NCBI RefSeq assembly: GCF_017357225.1
Contig: NZ_CP071604.1
Coordinates: 2,297,001 to 2,361,000, forward strand
DNA from: Rhizobium binae
Lineage (GTDB): Bacteria > Pseudomonadota > Alphaproteobacteria > Rhizobiales > Rhizobiaceae
Direction: 5' to 3'
Length of the DNA stretch: 64,000 bases
Position 1 is the stretch's first letter. Each line of letters opens with the position of its first letter. This document shows, piece by piece, positions 38,429-48,596 of this stretch. The position numbers and the translations under genes were made by a program. The notes beneath the pieces are model-generated. The model ran no database searches and had not been told where the DNA came from. It saw only the letters and a program-made list of their open reading frames with translations.

Positions 38429-38914
38429 AGGCCCGAGGCGCCCCGAGCCTTCGACAGATACTTCCGGCGCACCATCACCGGCGAACCGAAGGCGCAATAT
38501 GTTTACCCGGTCTCGCCGATCCCGCAGGCCGCCGCCAAGGCCGACGGCGGCAATGACAATGGCATGTCGGACATGCTCGCTCTCGACGATCACCGCCTGC
38601 TCGCCGTCGAGCGAAGCTATGCCGCGGGCGTCGGCAATAACATCAAGATCATGGTGCTGGATCTCGCCGACGCGACCGACATATCCGCCATCGCATCGCT
38701 CGCCAAGAACGACCAGCGTGTCGTCCCGGCTCGCAAGAGCCAGATCCTTGATCTCAGAGCAATCGGCCTTGTCCCCGACAATATCGAGGCCATGTCGCTC
38801 GGCAAGACCAAGGATGGAACCGACGTCCTCATTCTCGGCTCGGACAATAATTTTTCGGCCAGCCAGAAGACACAATTCTACGCCTTCAAGGTTCTCGGCC
38901 GACCGCACCAGTAA
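38429..38914 (+). pseudogene. 5'-truncated esterase-like/phytase-like protein remnant
   Basis: Starting within two bases of the parE stop, the frame reads without a start codon into a stretch typical of the C-terminal third of phytase-like (esterase-like activity) proteins. It contains GEPKAQYVYPVSPI, DNGMSDMLALDDHRLLAVERSY, GVGNNIKIMVLDLADATDIS, DNIEAMSLG and VLILGSDNNF. Roughly 150 residues remain of a family usually well over 300. The first ATG, at 38564, is internal to a conserved region, so translation of a functional product is unlikely. Confidence 0.75.
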
Positions 38915-39028
38915 GACGCCCTGTTGACGGCCGAATAGCGATGCTTTGTATACGCTTTGACGGCGCGGACCTTGAAACCGCCGGGTTGATGGCCCATAAC
39001 CAGAATACAAGAATAAGAAGAGGCGCGC

Positions 39029-40234
39029 GTGGGTGTGTTCAATCGTCAGAAAAGCAATCATGAGTCGCGATGGCTAGGGCCGTCGGCGCCAACTCGGACG
39101 CCGCTGATCCCCTCAATTTCGGCGGCGCGGTGGTTGCTGGTGCTGATCGCCGCCGCCGGCGTCTATTTCTTCTACGGTTTCCTGGTGCCGGTGCTGGCAG
39201 CCCTCGTCATCGGCTTCGCCAGTTGGCCGCTCTATCGCAAGCTTCTTACGCGCGTCGGCGGGAATACGACGATTGCCGCGACTATCGCCATCCTCATGAT
39301 CATCACCTTCCTGGTCATCCCGATCGGGTTTGCAGTCACCTATACGACGGGCGAGGTGCGCAACTGGGTCGCGTGGGCGATCCATGCCAATCGCGCCGGT
39401 GCCGAAACGCCGAACTGGATCGTGGCTCTGCCCTGGGTAGGAGCCTATCTGGATGAAGTCTGGACAAAATATATCGGCAGTCCGGGCGCCTTGGGTGAAC
39501 TTATTCAGGCCGTCAGCGGCGCCAATATCGGCAACATCTATCGGGCCGTGCTTGCAGCCGGCGGCGGCGCCTTCCACCTTCTCCTGACGCTGCTCTTCAT
39601 GCTGATTGCGCTGTTCTTCGTCTATCGCGACGGCTTCTCCTTCTCCAAGCAGATCGACATGCTGGGCGAACGCATCCTGCCGAACCGTTGGGAGCGCATT
39701 TCCCGCGTCGTCCCGGCGACGATCAGCTCCACCGTCATGGGCATGACGTTGATCGCGATCGGCGAAGGCATCGTGCTGGGCCTTGCCTATTGGATTGCCG
39801 GCGTGCCGTCGCCGGTGACGCTCGGCGTGCTGACCGGCGTGATGGCGCTGATACCAGGCGGTGCGCCGCTCTCTTTCACACTGGTCTCAATCTATCTCCT
39901 GGCGAGCGGAGCGCATGTCGCCGGCGTCGGTCTTTTCGTCTGGGGCACGGTGGAACTCTTCATCGTCGACAAGACGCTGCGGCCGAAACTTGTCGGCGGT
40001 CCGATCAAGCTGCCCTTCCTACCGACCTTTTTCGGGCTCGTCGGCGGCGTCAAGACAATGGGCTTCCTAGGCCTCTTCATCGGCCCGGTGTTGATGGCGC
40101 TTATCGTCGCCATCTGGCGCGAATGGATCCACGAGGCCCGCAACGCCGAGAACAGCGAGAGCGTGCCGCAAATCGTCATCGACGAACAGGCTCCGCCGCC
40201 GTCTAAACCGATCCCCCGCGTCGCCGAAGGCTGA
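39029..40234 (+). CDS. AI-2E family transporter
   Basis: This 401-residue membrane protein has about eight helices and the family layout: an N-terminal pair (AARWLLVLIAAAGVYFFYGF), a cytoplasmic and periplasmic middle, and the conserved C-terminal block with ALIPGGAPLSF and KPKLVGG-like sequence (RPKLVGGPIKLPFLPTFFGL). The family includes TqsA-type and sodium/proton-linked exporters, and the substrate cannot be told here. The start is GTG at 39029 after AGAGG. It converges on the GNAT gene. Confidence 0.9.
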   Translation: MGVFNRQKSNHESRWLGPSAPTRTPLIPSISAARWLLVLIAAAGVYFFYGFLVPVLAALVIGFASWPLYRKLLTRVGGNTTIAATIAILMIITFLVIPIGFAVTYTTGEVRNWVAWAIHANRAGAETPNWIVALPWVGAYLDEVWTKYIGSPGALGELIQAVSGANIGNIYRAVLAAGGGAFHLLLTLLFMLIALFFVYRDGFSFSKQIDMLGERILPNRWERISRVVPATISSTVMGMTLIAIGEGIVLGLAYWIAGVPSPVTLGVLTGVMALIPGGAPLSFTLVSIYLLASGAHVAGVGLFVWGTVELFIVDKTLRPKLVGGPIKLPFLPTFFGLVGGVKTMGFLGLFIGPVLMALIVAIWREWIHEARNAENSESVPQIVIDEQAPPPSKPIPRVAEG

Positions 40235-40249
40235 AGCCTACGCAGCTGC

Positions 40250-40708
40250 CTAGGCCAGCTGCTTTTCCATGAACAGGCTGAGCGGATCCGGCAGATAGGC
40301 GCCGAAGGCCTCGATCTCCCGATATCCGTATTTGCGATAGAGCGCGATCGCCTCGGGCTGGTAGATGCCGGTTTCGAGCCGGATCGCCATCACTCGTTTT
40401 TCCCTCGCGACCGCCTCCAGCGCCTTCATCAGGCCGCTGGCGATCCTCAGTCCCCTCGCCTGCGGGTCGACGAACATGCGTTTGATCTCTGCCGTACCGT
40501 CGCCGGCCTCCACCAACGCGCAGCATCCGACGATAGCGCCGTGGTTGCGCGCGACGAAGAAACTCACCGAAGGCTTTTCCAGGACAGAAAGATCCACCAG
40601 ATGATTGCTCTCGGCCGGGTAGAGCGACTGCGCATAGGCATCGGAAAGGTCGAGAAGGCGGATGACGCCCTCCTGCCGCGGCGGCTCCTGGGCAATGGTG
40701 ACGGACAT
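40250..40708 (-). CDS. GNAT family N-acetyltransferase
   Basis: This 152-residue single-domain acetyltransferase has the acetyl-CoA-binding motif A region AEIKRMFVDPQARGLRIASGLM and a later ETGIYQPEAIALYRKYGYRE segment, both typical of GNAT enzymes. The substrate is unknown. ATG 40708 follows GGAG; the frame is open further upstream but reads through an unlikely cysteine-rich stretch. Confidence 0.88.
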   Translation of the reverse strand: MSVTIAQEPPRQEGVIRLLDLSDAYAQSLYPAESNHLVDLSVLEKPSVSFFVARNHGAIVGCCALVEAGDGTAEIKRMFVDPQARGLRIASGLMKALEAVAREKRVMAIRLETGIYQPEAIALYRKYGYREIEAFGAYLPDPLSLFMEKQLA

Positions 40709-40835
40709 GCTGGCTCCCGATACTTGCGAGGCGCAATTTTTGCCTGACATGACGCAGAGTAATGCTCCTGCCTTCATTCGGTTGGAATTGCGCCGTCTAA
40801 GACGATGTTAGGTTCAATAGCCAAGGAAGCAGAAG

Positions 40836-41252
40836 ATGCAAGCGGTGCTCATCGCGATGACGATTCTCGGTTGCGACGATTCCGTCAGCCAATGCAGCTA
40901 TGTAGCGACCGTCGACAAGCGTTGGGAAACGGTTGCCGCCTGCGACGCCGAGGCAGAGCGCCGGCTGAAGGCCTATGCCAATGTCAGCTATCCCTCGGTG
41001 ATCGCGGTCTGCGAGGCGCCGAAAGCGGTCGCCGCCGCCGAGCCGCCGAAGCCGGCGCCCGTGCTGGGCCCGATTCCTGCGCCCGAGCCTGTCGAAGAAC
41101 CCGTGGGAAAACTTGCGAGCTTCGCTGAAAATATCGCCGGCCAGGTCCGCGCGCATCTTCCGTCGGGACAGGACGTCAAGGAAACGCTTTCGAAGCCGGT
41201 GCATTTCGTATCCGCCGGCTATTCCTGGGTGGTGACACGGATATCCGATTAG
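40836..41252 (+). CDS. Conserved hypothetical protein (138 aa)
   Basis: I do not recognise a named family. The protein begins with a short hydrophobic stretch (MQAVLIAMTILGC) that could be a weak signal. It has further cysteines at SQCSY, AACDAE and AVCEAP, which could form disulfides, then a proline/alanine-rich linker and an amphipathic C-terminus. AGGAAG precedes the ATG. Its stop overlaps the convergent DUF2336 gene by 4 bases. Confidence 0.65.
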   Translation: MQAVLIAMTILGCDDSVSQCSYVATVDKRWETVAACDAEAERRLKAYANVSYPSVIAVCEAPKAVAAAEPPKPAPVLGPIPAPEPVEEPVGKLASFAENIAGQVRAHLPSGQDVKETLSKPVHFVSAGYSWVVTRISD

Positions 41253-42379
41253 GCCGCTGCAAGAGCCGCATAGACGCGCGCCGATTGTCGCTGTTCGGCG
41301 ACATGCAGCTTCTCCACCATGTCGAGCAGTTCGCCGACCGCACCGTGTGCGCCGTCGTGATGGCGGAATTTTTCGAGCAGACGACCGCAGACCGTGCCGA
41401 GCACGCTGCCGGGTGCCTTCCGTGCCGCCTCGCGCCACAGAAGCGTCGCCTCCACGAAGATCACGCTGATATCCCTCGGCAGGCCAGCGGCTTCATAGAG
41501 CGCCCGCACCGCATGCATGCGTCCCGTCGCCAGGATCGAGCGCACGCGGCGCTCGCCGCAGCCTGTCAGATCGACAATCGCTCCAGCGAAGAAGTCCACC
41601 TTCCCGCAGCAGAGGGCGTGCATCAAAAACGACGGCGTCAGGCGGCCGTTGAGGCGCAAATGTTCGACGAGGTCGGGTATCTCCCGCGGCGCGATATCGC
41701 CAGCGATCGATACGATCGCCGCTTCCGTCGCCTCGCGGCTGATCCGCTGCAGCCGCTGCAACCCGATCGCCGCCTGAGCGAGCGGCAGACCGACGAGCGC
41801 ATTGCTGACGTGCTGGGTGAGCAGCTGGCGGGCATCGGCCGGAAGATCGCTGCGCTCGAGAAGCAGATTGCGGATATCGCAGCAGTCGCCGAGCCGTCCG
41901 GCGATGCGCTTCAACGAGTGGCCGGAAATGACAGCGCCCTCATTATCGAGCAGGCAGAGCAATTCTTCTTCATCGCCAACCTCGGCAAGGGCGGCTGAAA
42001 CCGGGCGCGTCACACGCGCCCTCGCCGCGATCAGCATTCGGGTTGCGCCATTGCCGCGAGCGGCGAGATCGACGAGATCGGCATCGGTCAGAAGCGGTGA
42101 ACAGGTAACCGCGTGGCAGGCGATCTCAGGCTGATCCGCGGCAAGCGAAAGGACCAGGCTGCGCGGCGCATCTGGCGACCAGGCGACCGCCTCGGCAAGA
42201 GCAAGCCGAACGCGCGGCGACGGATCGTCGAGCAGAAAGGTCATCGCCATCTCGGCCGCTGCCCGCTCCTCCGCGCTCATCCGGGATTGCAGATAGGCTC
42301 GACCAAGTGCGTTCGCGGCCCGGGCCCGGTCGCCGGTCTTGGCGGTTTCGATCCAACGAAGGAAAGCTTCTATGATCAC
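41249..42379 (-). CDS. DUF2336 domain-containing protein
   Basis: This 376-residue, mostly helical protein has HEAT-like repeats, with repeated ADL/ARG-type helical pairs such as LLTDADLVDLAARGN and LLERSDLPADARQLL. It matches the alphaproteobacterial DUF2336 family, whose function is unknown. The start is uncertain between GTG 42379 (GGGG six bases upstream) and GTG 42394. It converges on the 40836 gene. Confidence 0.8.
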   Translation of the reverse strand: MIIEAFLRWIETAKTGDRARAANALGRAYLQSRMSAEERAAAEMAMTFLLDDPSPRVRLALAEAVAWSPDAPRSLVLSLAADQPEIACHAVTCSPLLTDADLVDLAARGNGATRMLIAARARVTRPVSAALAEVGDEEELLCLLDNEGAVISGHSLKRIAGRLGDCCDIRNLLLERSDLPADARQLLTQHVSNALVGLPLAQAAIGLQRLQRISREATEAAIVSIAGDIAPREIPDLVEHLRLNGRLTPSFLMHALCCGKVDFFAGAIVDLTGCGERRVRSILATGRMHAVRALYEAAGLPRDISVIFVEATLLWREAARKAPGSVLGTVCGRLLEKFRHHDGAHGAVGELLDMVEKLHVAEQRQSARVYAALAAA

Positions 42380-42494
42380 GCGACGCCCCAGCACTTGAAC
42401 GCGATTCCCTCGCGTCCTTTCATTGCCGCGACCGTAGCGGCAAAAGGTTTAAGATTGGTTCACCATGTTTCTTAAGCCTTTGTATGCCTTGCGC

Positions 42495-43112
42495 TCAGGC
42501 CTCCACCTTCGGCAGTTGCGGCCGGAGCATCTCGAACACATCGCTGCCCTCGCTGTAATCCATGTAGCCCATGCGGGCCACAGGCCGGGCTATCGACATG
42601 TCGAGGCGTCCGTCCCTGACTATCGCCTCATCGAGGCGAATGCCAATGACCTCGCCGAAGACGAGGACGTTTTCGGACGGCGCGCCCGACAGCGTCGTCG
42701 GTTCGATGATCTCGGTAACCCTGCACTCGAGCACCGCGAAAGCCTCGCCGACATAGGGGGCGTCGATGAGTTCGGCCTGCTTCGGCGTCAGTCCGGCGAA
42801 GCCGAATTCGCTTTCGCCATAGGGCAGTGCAGCTGAAGAAAGGTTCATCTTCTCGGCGAGATCGCGGCTGACGAAATTGCATGTGAAGACGCCGGTCTCG
42901 GCGGCGTTGCGCTGGCTGTGCTTGCGCCCGGCGGAAGAAAACATCACCAGTTTCGGCCGGTCGGCGACGGCGTTGAAGAAGGAATAGGGCGCGAGATTGA
43001 TCGAGCCATCCCTGCCCTTGCTGCCGATCCAGCCGATCGGCCGCGGCGACACGATCGCCTTGAAGGGATCATGCGCCAGCCCATGGCGGTTGGTGTCGGT
43101 CGTGTAGAACAT
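42495..43112 (-). CDS. Flavin reductase family (FMN-binding split barrel) protein
   Basis: This 205-residue protein has the flavin-reductase-like split-barrel signature: FKAIVSPRPIGWIGS near the start, NLAPYSFFNAVADRPKLVMFS and NFVSRDLAEKMN. Such proteins bind FMN and often supply reduced flavin to a partner. Its ATG overlaps the stop of the nitroreductase gene (TGATG), so the two flavoproteins are translationally coupled and probably act together. Confidence 0.9.
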   Translation of the reverse strand: MFYTTDTNRHGLAHDPFKAIVSPRPIGWIGSKGRDGSINLAPYSFFNAVADRPKLVMFSSAGRKHSQRNAAETGVFTCNFVSRDLAEKMNLSSAALPYGESEFGFAGLTPKQAELIDAPYVGEAFAVLECRVTEIIEPTTLSGAPSENVLVFGEVIGIRLDEAIVRDGRLDMSIARPVARMGYMDYSEGSDVFEMLRPQLPKVEA

Positions 43113-43696
43113 CAATCCTCTCCGCCGATCCAGGTGACGGTGTCGGCAAGCTCCGGCCGCGGCCGCTCAATTGCCGGAAATGTCGTCGAGCCGATATGGA
43201 TGAAGCCCGCCACCTTTTCATCGGATCCGACGCCGAGCAGCCGATAGGCGCGCTCGTCATAGGCGAACCACTCCGTCAGCCAGTTGGCGACGTAGCCATT
43301 GGCATTGGCTGACAGGATGACGTTGAGGCACAGAGCCCCGGCCGACATCAGCTGCTCCCATTCCGGGATCTTGATATGCGGCCCCGCCCTGCTGACTACG
43401 GCCACGACCACAGGCGCACGGGTGAAGCGGGTGCGCTCGACCTTGATCATCTCTTCCGAAAGATCCGGTTTAGTCTCGAGCGCCAGCTTCAGCAGCGCCT
43501 CGCCGAGACGGACTCGTTCCTGCCCGCGGTAGACGATGAAGCGCCAGGGCGCGATCTTGCCGTGATCGGGAACACGCAAGGCAAGACGCAGGATTTCCTC
43601 GATTTCGGCCTTCTCTGGGCCGGGTTCGCACATCTGGAAAGCAGGGATGGAGCGGCGCACGGCGAGGTAGTCGATCAGCTTGATATCGGATTTCAT
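43112..43696 (-). CDS. Nitroreductase family protein
   Basis: This 194-residue FMN-dependent oxidoreductase has an N-terminal VRRSIPAFQ, then [14 protein letters not shown] and a C-terminal [15 protein letters not shown] segment. This is the YdjA-like minimal form of the family. The ATG at 43696 begins [11 protein letters not shown]; a TTG at 43729 is an alternative, and neither has a strong ribosome binding site. It is coupled to the downstream flavin reductase by overlapping stop and start codons. Confidence 0.88.
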   Translation of the reverse strand: MKSDIKLIDYLAVRRSIPAFQMCEPGPEKAEIEEILRLALRVPDHGKIAPWRFIVYRGQERVRLGEALLKLALETKPDLSEEMIKVERTRFTRAPVVVAVVSRAGPHIKIPEWEQLMSAGALCLNVILSANANGYVANWLTEWFAYDERAYRLLGVGSDEKVAGFIHIGSTTFPAIERPRPELADTVTWIGGED

Positions 43697-43809
43697 GCGG
43701 GAGAAGCTTTCATTTTTATGCTGCTGCAAAGCGTGGGTCTTGAATTTGCCATCGCGTTGGTCTTGAAGTGGCCTTTGCGATTTCAGAAGTCAATCGGTTC
43801 ACGAAACAG

Positions 43810-44907
43810 ATGTTTGGCATTTCGCCTTTTGCACGCCTCGGCCTCGCCATCGCCCTGATGGTCGTCACGCCCCTCGGCGCCGGCGCACAAGACGCCTTCA
43901 AGGACTTCAAGCAGATCGAATCGACGCCGAAAATGCCAAAGCTCAACGCTTTCGTGGCGCCCGGCACCGCCCCCGAAGCCGGCAAGTTGCGCGACGTCGC
44001 GATGGAAGCCAAACTGACCGCCGACGGCACGCCTGTCGAGGATGGTCTGTCCTGGTACGTCTTTAGCCCGATCGCCGGAACCGACGGCAAGCTGCCGCTG
44101 ATCGCCAGCGCCAAGGGCGGACCTGCCGCCTTCCAGCTCGCTCCGGGCGATTATTTCGTCAATGTCTCCTTCGGCCGCGCCGGCGTCACCAAGAAGCTGA
44201 CGGTACCGGTCGACGGCGCGGTCGACAAGCAGGTGATGGTGCTCGATGCCGGCGGCCTGCTGCTCAATGCCGTCTCCGGCACCGATGCCCGCATTCGACC
44301 CGATGAGTTGAGCTTCTCGATTTATTCCTCGGAAGTGCGCGACGATGGCGAGCGGGGCCTCGTCGTGGCCGACGTCTCACCGAACACGGTCGTGCGCCTC
44401 AACGCCGGCACCTATCATATCGTTTCCGAATATGGCAACGTCAACGCCGTCATCCGCGCCGACATCCAGGTCGAGGCCGGCAAACTGACCGAGGCGACGA
44501 TCCAGCACCGCGCCGCCCAGATCACCTTCAAGCTGGTCTCCGAAGCCGGCGGCGAGGCGATCGCCGATACGGCCTGGTCGATCCTGACGGCGGCCGGCGA
44601 CAGCGTCGGCGAAAGCGTCAGCGCCTTCCCGACCATGGTGCTTGCCGAAGGCGAATACTCGGCCGTAGCCCGCAACAAGGACAAGATCTACCAGCGCGAT
44701 TTCACCGTCGTCGCCGGCAGGAACACCGATGTCGAGGTTCTGATGAAGGACCAGGAACCCCAGCAGCCGGCCAGTGCGGCGCGCACGGTGCAGCAGGTGC
44801 CCGCCGGCACGCCGCCGTCGCCGGGCGTCCAGCCGGCTCCGGAAGAACCGCTGCCCTCCTACGAACAGCTCGTGCCGCAGGGCGGCGACGGCGCCAGCCT
44901 CGATTGA
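43810..44907 (+). CDS. Secreted hypothetical protein with repeated beta-sandwich regions
   Basis: This 365-residue protein has a signal peptide (ARLGLAIALMVVTPLGAGAQ). The mature part has several beta-rich segments resembling carboxypeptidase-regulatory or Ig-like units (APGDYFVNVSFGRAGVTKKL, LNAGTYHIVSEYG, LAEGEYSAVARNKDKIY). The C-terminus is a Pro/Gln-rich tail. I do not recognise the family by name. The repeated G-x-Y-x-V pattern suggests three or four tandem domains in the periplasm. The GTG at 43768 is an alternative start. Confidence 0.72.
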   Translation: MFGISPFARLGLAIALMVVTPLGAGAQDAFKDFKQIESTPKMPKLNAFVAPGTAPEAGKLRDVAMEAKLTADGTPVEDGLSWYVFSPIAGTDGKLPLIASAKGGPAAFQLAPGDYFVNVSFGRAGVTKKLTVPVDGAVDKQVMVLDAGGLLLNAVSGTDARIRPDELSFSIYSSEVRDDGERGLVVADVSPNTVVRLNAGTYHIVSEYGNVNAVIRADIQVEAGKLTEATIQHRAAQITFKLVSEAGGEAIADTAWSILTAAGDSVGESVSAFPTMVLAEGEYSAVARNKDKIYQRDFTVVAGRNTDVEVLMKDQEPQQPASAARTVQQVPAGTPPSPGVQPAPEEPLPSYEQLVPQGGDGASLD

Positions 44908-45022
44908 CCTTACCGCAAGCGGTGTCGGCTCAGCCACGGTCTCGGCCGCTTTGAGGGCGGCGCCATCGAGAATACGGCCTCATGGAGGCGGGCGAGCAGA
45001 TCTTTGCAGTTGTTACCCGTGC

Positions 45023-45310
45023 TCAATGACTCCCAGCACTGCCGATGCCGAAAGGATGGTTGGCGACGACGACGATCGGTTCAGCGGGAACGGGTTCGAG
45101 CGGCCAGTGGCCCTTGACCTCGATCGCGACGTCGATGAGATCGAGCGTCCTGGCGAAGACGCGATCGCTTTTGTCGATGATGTCGCGGCGCCAGATCTTG
45201 TAGAGGCCGACATAATCATCGCGGCCCGAAAGCCCTTCGATCGAGCGGATCAGCCACCGCTTCAGCCGCGGGTCCGCGTCTGTGGCATAAGATAGTTCTT
45301 TGAAGCACAC
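45023..45310 (-). pseudogene. Truncated lysophospholipid acyltransferase remnant
   Basis: The 95 codons start from GTG 45310 (GAGG upstream) and match the N-terminal part of a PlsC-like acyltransferase: DPRLKRWLIRSIEGLSGRD, KSDRVFARTLDLIDVAIEVKG and the beginning of the catalytic motif, VVVANHPFGIG. The frame then ends after SAGSH, before the rest of the catalytic domain. A separate frame just downstream (about 44910-45005) could encode a tail like KDLLARLHEAVFS. This suggests an internal deletion that removed most of the gene. Confidence 0.7.
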
Positions 45311-45373
45311 GCCGGCCTCGAGATGATCCGCTCTCCGTTGGCGACGACAATATTGCGATTTCGTATCAGATTT

Positions 45374-45399
45374 CCGACAGCGCCGGATGGCGCTGCCGG
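45374..45399 (-). terminator. Hairpin after thrS
   Basis: A CAGCGCC / GGCGCTG stem, extended by CCG/CGG outside a mismatch, with a 4-base loop, starts 12 bases after the thrS stop. There is no strong T tract, so this is a probable but imperfect terminator. Confidence 0.5.
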
Positions 45400-45410
45400 A
45401 TAGGATGTTT

Positions 45411-47417
45411 TCACGCCGCCTTGGCGTTTTTTGCCTCGGCCTTGCGGCGAATATCCGGCGGCGTCGCCTCGAGCGTCAGGCTCTCGACAGCGGCGTCGAG
45501 CCCCATCGAAACCTGGTCCTGTCTGCCGAGGCGGCGAATATTGACGGTGCGCTCCTCGGCTTCCTTCCTGCCGCAGACGATGATCACGGGGACCTTGGTG
45601 ACCGAGTGCTCACGGATCTTGTAGTTGATCTTCTCGTTGCGGAAATCGGTCTCGACGTTGAGCCCGGCATCACGCAGCGCCTCGGCCACCTCAAGCCCGT
45701 AGGCATCGGCCTCCGAGGTGATCGTCGCCACCACCACCTGCAGCGGCGATACCCAGAGCGGCATATGGCCGGCGAAGTTCTCGATGAGGATGCCGAGGAA
45801 GCGTTCCATCGAGCCGCAGATGGCGCGGTGGATCATCACCGGCTGCGTCTTTTCGGAGTTGCTGTCGATGTAGAAGGCGCCGAACCGTTCCGGCAGGTTG
45901 AAGTCGACCTGCGTCGTGCCGCACTGCCATTCGCGGCCGATGGCATCCTTCAGCGTATATTCGAACTTCGGACCGTAGAAGGCGCCCTCGCCCGGCAGGA
46001 TGCCGGTCTTGATGCGGCCTTCTGACTGGGCCTCGATCGTCTTCAGCACATCGGTCATGACAGCTTCGGCGCGATCCCAGAGCGCGTCGGAACCGACACG
46101 CTTTTCCGGACGGGTCGAAAGCTTGACGACAATTTCCTTGAAGCCGAAATCTTCATAGACCGAGAGGATCAGGTCGTTGATCTTCAGGCATTCGGCCGCC
46201 ATCTGCTCGTCGGTGCAGAAGATATGCGCGTCGTCCTGCGTGAAGCCGCGCACGCGCATCAGCCCATGCAGCGCCCCCGAAGGCTCGTAGCGATGCACCA
46301 GGCCGAATTCGGCAAGCCGGATCGGCAACTCGCGATAGGACTTCAAGCCATGCTTGAAGATTTGCACATGCCCCGGGCAGTTCATCGGCTTGAGGGCGAA
46401 GACGCGGTTGTCCGCTTCCTTGTCATCGGGATGGGTCATCGCATGCGCCGATTTCACGGCGAACATGTTTTCCTGATACCAGCCCCAATGACCCGAGGTT
46501 TCCCAAAGTGACGTGTCGAGCACCTGCGGCGCGTTGACTTCCTGATAATCTGCAGCGAGCCGGCGGCGCATATAGGCGACGAGCGTCTGGAAGATGCGCC
46601 AGCCCTTGCCATGCCAGAAGACGACGCCCGGGCCTTCCTCCTGGAAGTGGAAGAGGTCCATCTCGCGGCCGAGCTTGCGATGGTCGCGCTTCTCGGCTTC
46701 GGCCAGCATATGCAGGTAGTTGTCGAGATCGGCCTGATCAGCCCATGCCGTGCCGTAGATGCGCGACAGCATGGCGTTGTTGCTGTCGCCGCGCCAGTAG
46801 GCGCCGGCAACCTTCATCAGCTTGAAGGCGGTGCCGACCTGGCCGGTGGAGGCCATGTGCGGACCGCGGCAAAGGTCGAACCAGTCGCCCTGATGATAGA
46901 TCTTCAGATCCTGCCCTTCCGGGATCGCATCGACGAGCTCGACCTTGTACTGTTCGCCCTTGGCGGCAAAAACTTCCTTGGCCTTCTCGCGCGACCATAT
47001 CTGCTTGGTGAAGGGCGCGTTGCGGGCGATAATCTCCTTCATCTTCTTTTCGATCTTCGGCAGATCGTCGGGCGTAAACGGCTCGTTCTTAGCGAAGTCG
47101 TAATAAAAGCCGTTTTCAATGACCGGGCCGATCGTCACCTGGGTGCCGGGCCAGAGTTCCTGCACGGCCTCGGCCATCACGTGTGCGGCGTCATGGCGGA
47201 TAAGCTCCAGTGCGCGCCCGTCCTTGCGCGTGATGATTTCGATCTTGCCATCCGTGACGGCATCGGAAAGGTCGCGCACGGCGCCGTTGATCGCGATGGC
47301 GACGGCACTCTTGGCAAGCGACTTCGAAATGGATTCGGCGACATCCTTGCCGGTTGCGCCAGCCGGGAAGCTGCGCACGGAACCATCGGGAAATGTCAGG
47401 GAAACAGCTTGGGACAT
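45411..47417 (-). CDS. thrS: Threonyl-tRNA synthetase
   Basis: This 668-residue class II synthetase has an N-terminal TGS domain ([16 protein letters not shown]) and the second additional domain with the HxxxH editing motif ([12 protein letters not shown]). The catalytic core has motif 2 ([20 protein letters not shown]) and zinc ligands in MNCPGH, and the protein ends with the anticodon-binding domain. ATG 47417 follows AAGGAG. The 120-base leader holds a CCGTCC/GGACGG hairpin whose role is unclear. The open frame upstream of the ATG is not coding. Confidence 0.97.
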   Translation of the reverse strand: MSQAVSLTFPDGSVRSFPAGATGKDVAESISKSLAKSAVAIAINGAVRDLSDAVTDGKIEIITRKDGRALELIRHDAAHVMAEAVQELWPGTQVTIGPVIENGFYYDFAKNEPFTPDDLPKIEKKMKEIIARNAPFTKQIWSREKAKEVFAAKGEQYKVELVDAIPEGQDLKIYHQGDWFDLCRGPHMASTGQVGTAFKLMKVAGAYWRGDSNNAMLSRIYGTAWADQADLDNYLHMLAEAEKRDHRKLGREMDLFHFQEEGPGVVFWHGKGWRIFQTLVAYMRRRLAADYQEVNAPQVLDTSLWETSGHWGWYQENMFAVKSAHAMTHPDDKEADNRVFALKPMNCPGHVQIFKHGLKSYRELPIRLAEFGLVHRYEPSGALHGLMRVRGFTQDDAHIFCTDEQMAAECLKINDLILSVYEDFGFKEIVVKLSTRPEKRVGSDALWDRAEAVMTDVLKTIEAQSEGRIKTGILPGEGAFYGPKFEYTLKDAIGREWQCGTTQVDFNLPERFGAFYIDSNSEKTQPVMIHRAICGSMERFLGILIENFAGHMPLWVSPLQVVVATITSEADAYGLEVAEALRDAGLNVETDFRNEKINYKIREHSVTKVPVIIVCGRKEAEERTVNIRRLGRQDQVSMGLDAAVESLTLEATPPDIRRKAEAKNAKAA

Positions 47418-47539
47418 TGAAATTCTCCTTGTCCAGTCCCGCCAACGAATGCGGGTGGTTGAAACGAAGCGCCTCCGTCCTTTGGACGGCGCTGCCGCCT
47501 GATACTCAGATTTCCCTCTGGAGTAAAGGAGGAGCGGGC

Positions 47540-48067
47540 CTACATGATCATTTGCGCGAGGCCGCAGACCGTGTTCCAGTTGCGCATCGTGCCAATGCCT
47601 ATCCGCTTGGTCGTCAGCGCCGACAGCAGTTTGGATTGGCTCGGTTTGCCGGCAAAATCGATCCAGAGGTCGCCGCCGACGATGGCGATGCGCTGGCCTT
47701 CCATCATCAGCGGCTTCAAAGCCTCGACCTTCTTCGGGTCGACCGGCAGGCGCATCACCCGGACGATTACCTGGTCGCCGCTGCCGTCCCTGAACGGATT
47801 GGTGCTGCAAAGCGCCATCCAGGTGCAGTCGCTGCGCACGATGATATCGACATGTTTGCCGAACTTCTCCTCAAACGCGGCCTCAAGCGCGACTTCGAGT
47901 TCATGCGGCCGCATTTCGTCGGCCTCGAAAACGAGATTGCCGGTCGAAACCAGCGTGCGCGGTTCGCGATAACCAAGCTCTTTGGCAAGCGCGCGCAAAT
48001 CTTCCATGATCACGCGGCGATCGGGCGTCAGGACGATGCTGTGCAGGAGGGCGATGAAGGTGCTCAT
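47540..48067 (-). CDS. DUF1697 family protein
   Basis: This 175-residue protein matches DUF1697: the N-terminal IALLHSIVL, then [26 protein letters not shown] and a C-terminal [16 protein letters not shown]. Members form a small alpha/beta fold of unknown function. It lies upstream of thrS on the same strand, with 122 bases between them. Confidence 0.88.
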   Translation of the reverse strand: MSTFIALLHSIVLTPDRRVIMEDLRALAKELGYREPRTLVSTGNLVFEADEMRPHELEVALEAAFEEKFGKHVDIIVRSDCTWMALCSTNPFRDGSGDQVIVRVMRLPVDPKKVEALKPLMMEGQRIAIVGGDLWIDFAGKPSQSKLLSALTTKRIGIGTMRNWNTVCGLAQMIM

Positions 48068-48192
48068 GGCCGCCAGGACTCCTCGTTATCCCAGGTGAGA
48101 ACCCACGATCACCGAATGGTGACCGTACCCCGTCCGTCGTCGCTGCAGGCTCTCCGCCACGCACGCATCATTGCCTGGTATCGTCATGGCGC

Positions 48193-48591
48193 TCACCCTC
48201 TTTTGCGTCCGAGGGAGAAATACCGCCAGGGCGTCCACCAGTAGAAGCCGTCGCCGAGCGCCGCAGGCACCGGGTCGAGCCCGCTGGTGCCTCCCGGGCC
48301 GCAGCGGCTGACGCGAAACAGCGTCAGCCAGCCGCCGGCCCACAATCCGTGCCGGGCAACCGACTCATAGCCATATTCGGAGCAGGTCGGGATATGTCGG
48401 CAGGAATTGCCGACAAAGCCGGACAGCGTCAACTGATAGAGGCGGATCAGCCCCATGCCGAGCAGGCGGTCGGGGGTCTTGCGGAACGCACCGGTATAAT
48501 TGCGGGAATAGCGTGCAGCTCCTTTCTGAGGCTGGCTCGATCCGGCCGCGCCGCCATCCTCCTCAGCCTGCCGGGCGCAGAACTCGCACAT
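48193..48591 (-). CDS. yidD: Membrane protein insertion efficiency factor YidD
   Basis: This 132-residue protein carries the YidD core: LIRLYQLTLSGFVGNSCRHIPTCSEYGYES, then ARHGLWAGGWLTLFRVSRCGPGG and DPVP. The conserved cysteines are all present. YidD is a small membrane-associated helper of YidC-dependent insertion. An N-terminal extension of about 45 residues contains CEFC and a basic stretch. It starts 5 bases after the Fe-S scaffold gene and is coupled to it. Confidence 0.95.
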   Translation of the reverse strand: MCEFCARQAEEDGGAAGSSQPQKGAARYSRNYTGAFRKTPDRLLGMGLIRLYQLTLSGFVGNSCRHIPTCSEYGYESVARHGLWAGGWLTLFRVSRCGPGGTSGLDPVPAALGDGFYWWTPWRYFSLGRKRG

Positions 48592-48596
48592 CTCGG

